Notes under the pieces: model-generated
What the model was told of the DNA's origin: nothing
The model's input: the letters and a program-made list of their open reading frames with translations, nothing else
Database searches by the model: none
Program-made: the position numbers and the translations under genes
Part shown: positions 56,501 through 64,000 of the stretch, in pieces
How the letters are laid out: the number at the start of each line of letters is the position of its first letter
Position numbering within the stretch: the stretch's first letter is position 1
NCBI GenBank assembly: GCA_963942565.1
Contig: OZ012689.1
Location: forward strand, 25,837,982 to 25,901,981
Length of the DNA: 64,000 bases
Reading direction: 5' to 3'
DNA from: Maea johnstoni
Lineage: Eukaryota > Annelida > Polychaeta > Spionida > Magelonidae

Positions 56501-57738
56501 CCTCAGACCTTCGCACGCTTCTACCTGAATGACCTCCCTGCTATGAGGGGATGGTTTAGTAGAGCGGTGATGGTGGCGGCTGGCACAGCGGCTAGAAAGT
56601 AATTCCAGATCCTTTCCACAGCTTATGCTAAACGGTGGTACTCTGCTTCCAATGGGAGCAGGTAAGGATTTACTAATAAAACAGGAAATTAGAAGTAATT
56701 TCTCTTTTATGATAAATACTTACCTGCGAGCATTGCCCTCCCCTAGGACCTGGAATTTTATTCCCTGAAGGGGGGCATTCGCCCTATATGTTAAAAGAAG
56801 AGGATGTTAGGTGCACATGCGCCGATCGTTCTTGTCTGCAGCCCCTAGCGGGACACCTACGGACTAGCAGAAATTTGATTTTGAGGCTTCTTTAGTAAGC
56901 CTTTGTCTATGGACGTCTGGGGGCCTTTCCATTAGGACAAGACCTTCAAAACAGAGCCTCCCTTTTGGGTAACCAAAACAAGCCCTGGAGAGATTTCCAT
57001 TTTTAATTGGGGACGGGGGGGGGGGGGGGGGGGGGGGGGGATGGAGGGGCAGCGCAGAGGGGTGTAGTCTACAGCTTACTCTCTGGTTTCCATGGTGAAA
57101 CACTTTTCAGATAATGTGTCATAGGTGTAAACTCTAAAAGTAAAGATTCAGCCTCAGTACATAAGGTTTGGAGGTACACATATTTGATATGGTTGTGGCC
57201 AATTAAGAACTGAAATAGTAAACCTGTTAAAAAACACCTATTATGAACAAATTATAAGGAAACTGGGACCCATAATGAACAGATAAGAAGCCTTAGGGAT
57301 GCTGAAAGTGGAAGAAAAAGTAAAGTTTCAAAAATAACCTATGTTTTTAATGCTATCATAAACAACTCGGAGTAAATTGGGCCGATTTTCATGTTTTTTC
57401 TACTTTTTTCTAATTAAAAGAGCCAAAATTAAAACTTTTTTGAAACAAATTTTGCATGGAATATTCAAACATATTATCAAAAGTGAAATAAAGCTGGTTT
57501 TAGGTTTCTAAGACTGAATTTGTGTAAGGGAAAAATGAAAGTGTGGAGTACAGTAGTGAAGAGTGAATTGGCGGCCATCTTTAAAGATGGCTGCCGTTGA
57601 CCCCTTTCCCAAGGGATGATTTTGGTAGACTTTCAGTATATTATGCAGGAGACTATGCCTTAACTCACAGGAGTGAGAAAAATTCTGTTGCAATTATTGT
57701 GACGTTGAGCCCCAAAATCAGTTAGATTGACTGGACTA
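53567..57738. mobile_element. Foldback element 3: 4.2 kb, unit D only, hosting a DIRS fossil
   Basis: The tips are TAGTCCAGTCAATCT and its complement. The first 180 bp of each arm match well (ACGTCACAATAATTGCAACA, GGCGGCCATCTTTAAA). Weaker inverted similarity continues to about 54300 on the left and about 57000 on the right, so arms are roughly 0.7 kb. ATG occurs immediately outside both ends (53564-53566 and 57739-57741). Unit sequence equivalent to 9165-9645 of A is missing at the insertion. The loop is mostly the DIRS fossil plus a G run near 57017-57040. The element encodes no recognisable transposase of its own. Confidence 0.8.
54430..56850 (+). mobile_element. DIRS-type YR retrotransposon fossil, broken and incomplete
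   Basis: This GC-rich island in AT-rich surroundings shows, in order, the end of a reverse-transcriptase region (about 54440-54800), an RNase H region (about 54900-55150; DNSTTVAYINK and DKNVLADAFSRG are recognisable) and a tyrosine recombinase (about 55560-56600; HDARG and ARFY boxes). A terminal non-coding stretch follows to about 56850. This order is characteristic of DIRS elements, which integrate with a tyrosine recombinase instead of a DDE integrase. The left part is not present. It carries several breaks and is not functional. It sits in the loop of foldback 3, so it presumably inserted there. Age: recognisable proteins but multiple breaks suggest moderately old. Confidence 0.85.
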
Positions 57739-57741
57739 ATG

Positions 57742-58490
57742 ACTCTCTAGAAACCAACAGGATATTTCACTGAATGATAAAAGAAAGAAGTCATACAAGA
57801 AAGAATATGAGGAATTCTGTTATTTATTTACAAGAAGGTTCTACAAATACTATTGTTCATGGGTTTAGAATTTGCACGTCATAATTACCAGGTATCATTG
57901 CCTTGCAGAAACGTATTACATGTATATTAAACATTTCGTGAGCCTAATGTACAATGCAAATACCTTCGTTGTTACCATACAATTAAAATGTATGTACTTA
58001 TGATGTAATGGCTTTATCATTACGGAATATTTGACTTAAGATTACAAGTTTACGGATGAATTCTACCCACTGGAGTATCCTTCTACAATTCTGCGTTGTG
58101 TGTTCTCGCAATTGCCTTGAACATCAACAATCACGGGCATAAGAGCCTACAGCACTGACCTGCTACCTATTGAGCTACATTCTAACGAAAGCTGCTAGAA
58201 AACTTAAAACAGCAGTTCAAATACGCGCATTTTATAAAGTGAAGCTAAGATTGTATGATAATGAGAACAACTAAATAGTATGTATGTATGTATGACTGTA
58301 TGTATGTATGTATGTATGTATGTATGTATGTATGCATGTAATTAGTATGTATGTACCGGTATGTGTGTATGTGTGCAAGTATGTATGTCTATGTATCTAA
58401 TATATACATACATATTCATATACTAGTATATTCATCCATGTGTATATATGTTCATCTTTCTTTCTCTCAAGTGATGGCGTCATCAGAGTA
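57742..58490. other. Spacer and 3' UTR counterpart (unit D)
   Basis: Resumes at the position equivalent to 9649 of unit A. Contains the (GTAT)n run, longer here (about 58276-58390). Confidence 0.5.
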
Positions 58491-59622
58491 TTACTTCCCA
58501 ATGTCTAAAGACTTATCCTCATTATTTTCTTCCTCCTTTTCCTTGCTAAACCTCTCTTCTCTCCCATGTGTAATCCCAAGAAGTATAGCGAAGATTACAA
58601 TCATTATTGCACCATACGCACATGTCAAATACATCACAGTTCTGATACCATAGTTTTGGATGAAATACCCAGCCAACAATTGGTAGAGGAACCCCCCAGT
58701 TCCTCCGCCTGCTAACAAGATGGACACGGCAAAGCTGTTCAGGTTCAGATGCAAATTAGCCCAGCTGAACCCGGCAGGAAAAAGAGGAGCTATCAAATAT
58801 CCTATGATGCAAGAAAAAACCCAAAGAACGGTACGATTCGTGTGTCCAAATAACGCAAGAACAACTGCGCTGATCGTGGTCAAAATGATATCTATTAGTA
58901 TGAACCACTTCGGCCGCACAAACCTTGCTGTCAGGATGGATGAACCTCGCCCTGTAGCATAGCCCGCCCAGAAGACCGAGTTTAGGGTTGTTGCTTCCCT
59001 TTTAGTAAACTTCAAGTCACTCTCAACAGCGAAGGACAGCAGGAATTTACTGTAGGCCCTCTCCCCTCCAGCAAACTGGATGTAGAGGAGAAAAAGGAGA
59101 AAAAACATCACGAAACCAAACAAATTGTTTCCACCTGCACATGTCCCTGGTAGGAACATTTTCATGTTTATTTTTGTCTTAGTTATGTAGTATGCGAAAC
59201 CCTTTGGTGCCTTTTTGATATAGAACCCAAGCACCACGAATGCGAGGAGAAATGCGTATATTGCTGGTATGAGAAAGGCGTACTCTATCTGTGACTGGTC
59301 ACTAAATGAGCTCGAGGTGCCATTGACATGTTGTGCGAATGAAGAGTTTAGATTTGAAGTACTGTTGTCCACCTTGTCGGGGGAAAGGAAGGGACGAGCA
59401 ATCTGAGGTGCGATGATGGCACCAAAGGCAAATCCAAAGTGCAAGGATTGCATCGGCGAGGCTGCTTTTTCTCCCCACAGACTTAGAACCATGAAATTGC
59501 CTCCTATAAATAAAAGAAATATAGAAATGTGTCAATGATATGAATACACGGCAAGTAACAAACTCACATACACCATGACCAGTTTTGTATTTTGTATACA
59601 CAAACACCTAAACACATAGAGA

Positions 59623-59737
<115 letters not shown>

Positions 59738-60951
59738 TTATGTATGTGCCTGTGTGTATGTCTATTTTTGATGTATGGACTTTTTACGGCGAGAGTCGTA
59801 GTCAACAAATATACGAACATTTTAAAAAAATCTGGCGTTCACACCTGCACCATCGTAGTTCTCAGCATTCATCTTCATGAACTTTAAGGTAGAATACCCT
59901 GAAAGAAATGGAAATAGATGGCAGTCCAGAAATAAAAAAAGCATGGTAGTTGTCTGGCTGCAAAAAGTGTACACCTTCCTGCATTTATGATTCCTTCCGA
60001 AAGACCCTGTACGAGCAACATGGCGCCGAAAAAGGTCAATGAGGTCGTCCACGGAGCCAGCACTGTACCGATGGCAGCTGATACCAGCGAACCGGCGATG
60101 AGAAGGTCTACGTATTTCCACAGGACGTCGCAAAGTATTCCTCCGCATATATGGAACCGAACATGAAACCTATGCTCTTCATCATCAGACCCTTTGCGAT
60201 TTCTTCATAGTTGACTTGGAGGCGTGCACAGAGGTCTGGTAATGTGGGGCCCGTCATCTCCAGAAACAAACCCTGATATATAACAAAATGAAAACTAGAT
60301 ATTTATCTGATTACTATATAGTAATTACATATTACTATATATCTGATTATATTACTATATATCTGATTACTATATACACATATATGTGGTATAAATATGT
60401 TCTGAATCTTAAAAAAAATCTAATGAGTGTAAAGGGTATTATTTGACAAATATTTGATAAGGAATTGATTCACCTTTTCCCACAATATTGCTTTGTTGTT
60501 AAGATATAATCATGGATGTCAAATTGGATATATACCCACGATGTGACTGGGTATCTCAAACGAAGCGTTCGAAATCACTGTCGCAGTCTCAGAAATTCCA
60601 TAGTGACACAAAGCAAATCATCGAAATTGACATCTTATAATGAACATATCAGCACGCAAAAATATTAAGTACTTTTTATATAGAAACGTATCCGTCACAC
60701 ACGCGCAACGCTGTAATTCTAATGTGTGAAATAGTCCCCTATCTTTCCCGTTATAACGCAACTTTTAATTTGGGCGTGTTTTGAGCTGATATAACCCTAA
60801 CCTAACCCTAATCAAACCAAAACAAGAAAGATATTTGTAAAAAACATAGTGAGATCGATCTCACAAAGCATCCATGCTTCAGTGACCATTATCAAGTTAG
60901 TTTGGGAGGTGTTCTCACAACACAGAAATACAAGTTCAAATGCATACACCT

Positions 60952-61305
60952 CAGGGCACGACGTTAAGGCTAGCCCCGTAGCCCCGGGCTAGTTATTGAA
61001 TGTCAGGGCTAGTAAATCACACCTGTGAGTAGCCCTGAGGGGCTAGATAGAATTAGAATATCAGCCCTTAAAAATTATGAAGCCCACCTTTGGCTCTGCA
61101 TACCTTGATGATAATTTACCTCAATTTACCACAATACACTGCATTCTTTTCTTGTTATCAACAGAGGCTATGATATCAACAGAGGTCACTGTTTGAGAAG
61201 AGCTGTCATTAATATCAGGGCTAGCAAAAATATTTCAGGGCTAGTAAAAATTTTGGTAACTAGCCCTGCTGGGCTTATGAAGCTTTTTCTTAATGTTGAG
61301 CCCTG
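60952..61305. mobile_element. hAT-like MITE, intron 1 (unit D)
   Basis: 354-bp copy at the same CACCT site as in A and B, with several substitutions including in the left tip (CAGGGCACGACG). Confidence 0.8.
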
Positions 61306-61541
61306 CACCTGTATGATTCCAGTGTGCAAAGAATTAAAATAAAACTCCAGAAATCTCTACTTACTATGCTGAACCATATGGCAACCAGACATGCCTGCCG
61401 GGCAAGACGGTACTGAAAAATACGCCTTTCTGTCACTTTGTCTTGGGATGTGTCGACTGAACCATTGCTAGCAAGCTGAGGGTGTGCTGCCCCATGGAGT
61501 GCTTTGGGTACGAGTTCCAGAGAGTCCGTGCTAGATGCCAT

Positions 61542-61753
61542 GCCCATGGTACGAGGTGTAGCCACCTGCACGGCCGCCTTGTCTGCGAAAAAATTGAAGG
61601 AATCATTTTTGTTAAAAAGTATTTTACTGCCATTTTAGACTTAATCATTACGCGATGATATGCATATTTAGGCAAACAGAATTTCCCGTGATAACCACCA
61701 ATTACACATCCCTCAGATACCACAAATTAGCTACCTAAAACACTGCACGTATC

Positions 61754-61792
<39 letters not shown>

Positions 61793-61932
61793 TGTTGTTG
61801 TTGTTGTTTTTTACTAATGGTACCAGTAAATTTAGCGAAACGGTAGAAAGGAAAATTTGACTTTTCAGTATTTTTCTAGGGACATTCAGTAAGATAGGTA
61901 TGAGTAGAAGACGAGGAAGAAGAAGAAGAAAA

Positions 61933-61979
<47 letters not shown>

Positions 61980-62390
61980 CAGTACTCTCAGACGTGTCGT
62001 GTCATCTGGGGAAATATCTATCTTTGTCATTGTGGAAGAACAGTGACAAAGCATAATCATTCTAGGTGAAAGAAGAAAAAGAGGTAGAGCAGAGCCTTCA
62101 GATACAAAGAGGACCAAGGGATATTTTAGATGCATGGTATCCATAGACAGATCCACACACCCCCCTTCTTTTATAAGGCGAGCAGGGTGCCCACCAGCTT
62201 AGGGCTCCCTGGGCTGTTTTGGTGCCAGCTGGCACATCATCTCAGAAAGGAACAGACATAGCTCCTGCCCGGTAATGGTACTACAATTTAGATATAAAAC
62301 AGGGGAAATTACATTTGTATATTGCCATTATGGCTTATTTCAATAGACACATACATGTATATGGTTGTAATCAAAGTATGTTTCGGTCTA
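61542..62390. other. Upstream stretch with expanded TAG repeats (unit D)
   Basis: TAG runs at about 61757-61795 and 61936-61980 are longer than in other units, and the SINE is absent. The block about 62022-62390 matches 46057-46430 of unit C. No exon was recognised. Confidence 0.45.
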
Positions 62391-63164
62391 CCTTAAAAAT
62401 GAGCTAGGTCCCTTGCTCGTGTCAGTGACAGATTGCCAACTGTGGTACCCGGGTCAGAACTACCAGTGTGTTGCGGGTTTATATTGCTAACTCCTAGCAG
62501 GTAGAGGTAGTGCCGATCTGGCACTGGTGAGAGCGAGCGCTAGATTCACTGAGCATGTACTCATTACCACAGTCATATCCGTGTGGAACAGTTCGAGCCT
62601 TCGAGGCCGTACGGGTTAATGAATAATTTCTGAGCAATACTAAATCAAAATGGACAATGTTCTTGCCCTAGGATTTCACTTACTTAACGCAGCTGTACAT
62701 GTACACACATATCTATGTTAAGCAGAATCGCTATGATGTGGCATGTCAGTCGACCTCATTCAGCGCTTCTTGTACAATGTGTTACTGTATAGGGAGGTGG
62801 TCTCACTCGGGGACAGCTGTAGGCGGCAGCTTGTTGCTCATGCTGACTACAGGCAGTGCATGCACCACAGAGCGAATAAGAATTGAAGGATTTTCTTTTA
62901 TAAATTTGTACATGACAGGCTATGCGGGATAAGATTGGAAATCATTAAAGGTGCTAATATAAATATTTTCTCTATCTATCTATCTACCAGCTCAAGTATC
63001 GCCAGAAGACTATAGTACTGTCTTGGACGATCTGAGCGCCGCCGTGAATTACTTTCTCTATCCCAGGAGTGATAGGCCATCCCAGGAGTAATAGACCCCT
63101 TAAAAGCAAGGTAATAAGCTGCTCGAATTTACGAGGAAATATGACCTAATACATAGCAATTTAC
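62391..63164. other. Unit-shared non-coding stretch (unit D)
   Basis: Counterpart of 14826-15589 and 46431-47204. No gene was recognised. Confidence 0.4.
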
Positions 63165-64000
63165 TTGGCTGTGCTATTGGGCCTACCGATACGCATATTG
63201 GCCCCAATAGGAAAATTAACCATTGATTACATTTTTGTCCCTACTAGCATGAAAGATGATATGAAGTCCTGTGGGTCTTAGACTGTTCTTACGACTGGCC
63301 AGTGAGAGTGTTGATGAGTTAACCACGTGATATCTGATTCTCCCTTTATTTGTAAAAAATGGAAAAAATGGAGTCCCGAGGAGAGAACTAATCTGTATAC
63401 TGTGCCTCTGGGTGAAAATCTCGACGAAGTTGTTACATTTGTTTCTCAACATGGGTGTGGTAATCATATTATCGCTGAAGCCTTTAGCATGGTAATTGAT
63501 TAAATTAAGGAGGCCTCGAAAAGGGTCCCAACTTCCAAATTTAAACCCCACCAGAGACCTTACTGGAACGAAGGAATGACTATGCTTAAGAAAGGCAAAG
63601 CGACAAATTTCCGAAGAAGGTACCTGTGGGACGGCCTTGAGCCAAATCAACCTTGTGGAACGAGCATAATTTTGCGCAGCCAGGAAAGCTTTTAGCAAAG
63701 AATTAAGAAAGGTCTCAAAGTCTTATGAAAACGAAATGGTTCATGAAGCAATTAAGTCTGTTGGTTGTGACAGATCTGTCTTTTGGAGACTTTTGAAACG
63801 TTCACGTAACTCATCTGGATGCAAAATCTTTGCTATCCGAGATAAGAGTGGCAAAGTACTACATGATCTCCCAAGAATGTTAGAAACAAAGGTTTTAGAA
63901 AAAAGGGTAAAGGCCGACGTGTGTTGAAAGGCATAATGTAATAAATGTTTCGAAATGTAATACCTACGCATAACGTAATACAAAATCGTTGCGAAATGTA
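63165..64000 (+). mobile_element. Gutted LINE ORF2 remnant, longer form (unit D, cut by window end)
   Basis: Carries the endonuclease end, linker and extra segment as in unit C, then the start of the minisatellite (from about 63928). The C-terminal part lies beyond the window. Confidence 0.75.

Noticed and set aside
53567-57738. Foldback 3 as the true long terminal repeats of the DIRS fossil
   Set aside because: The arms are AT-rich, much longer and older-looking than DIRS termini, extend well beyond the GC-rich fossil on both sides, and have DNA-transposon-like tips.
61752-62156. 134-codon Leu- and Tyr-rich open frame, minus strand, unit D
   Set aside because: It is a translation of the TAG/TTG trinucleotide repeats.

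Overview
The window is animal nuclear DNA, AT-rich and packed with repeats. The evidence is a spliced gene with GT..AG introns, long (CA)n/(TA)n microsatellites, a PIF/Harbinger DNA transposon, LINE and tRNA-SINE remnants, hAT-like MITEs, and DIRS-type tyrosine-recombinase retrotransposon fossils. This repeat mix fits a marine invertebrate (lophotrochozoan, echinoderm, hemichordate or cephalochordate). I cannot name the species. Nothing bacterial was seen.

Layout. Bases 1-2341 are single-copy flank, with the first exon of a leftward-transcribed secreted-protein gene (2098-2346). Almost all the rest is one head-to-tail array with a basic unit of about 13 kb: unit A 2342-19577, B 19578-32602, C 32603-51510, and D 51511 to beyond 64000. 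From left to right a unit holds: promoter-side DNA of the secreted-protein gene; an AT-rich array of GTTTATT...AATAAAC hairpin units; a three-exon minus-strand MFSD4/NaGLT1-like sugar transporter gene; a SINE; a gutted LINE with a minisatellite and three perfect hairpins; and the left part of a Harbinger transposon with its transposase. All three unit junctions in the window lie inside the transposase reading frame. Each transposase therefore ends in codons borrowed from the promoter DNA of the secreted-protein gene, and the right end of the transposon is missing.

Units differ mainly by insertions whose empty sites can be read in the sister units. Unit A carries a 302-bp hAT MITE with a perfect 8-bp duplication and a 3.9-kb foldback element with a 3-bp duplication. 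Unit C carries a 5.2-kb foldback element and, next to it, a DIRS fossil scrap. Unit D carries a 4.2-kb foldback element with a larger DIRS fossil in its loop. A 354-bp MITE in intron 1 is present in A, B and D but not in C.

Unit B is a recombinant. Its left part matches C and its right 11.8 kb matches A almost perfectly, so the unequal crossover falls in a 339-bp stretch (20761-21099). The transporter gene looks intact in A, B and C. In D it is a likely pseudogene, with a frameshifted exon 2, a lost splice donor and a lost upstream acceptor. The transposase is open in A and B and frameshifted in C.

The most interesting content is structural: the mapped unequal crossover, the duplication joint inside a transposase gene, and three separate giant inverted-repeat elements, two of which start TAGTCC and have 3-bp flanking repeats. 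No wholly new protein system is evident.
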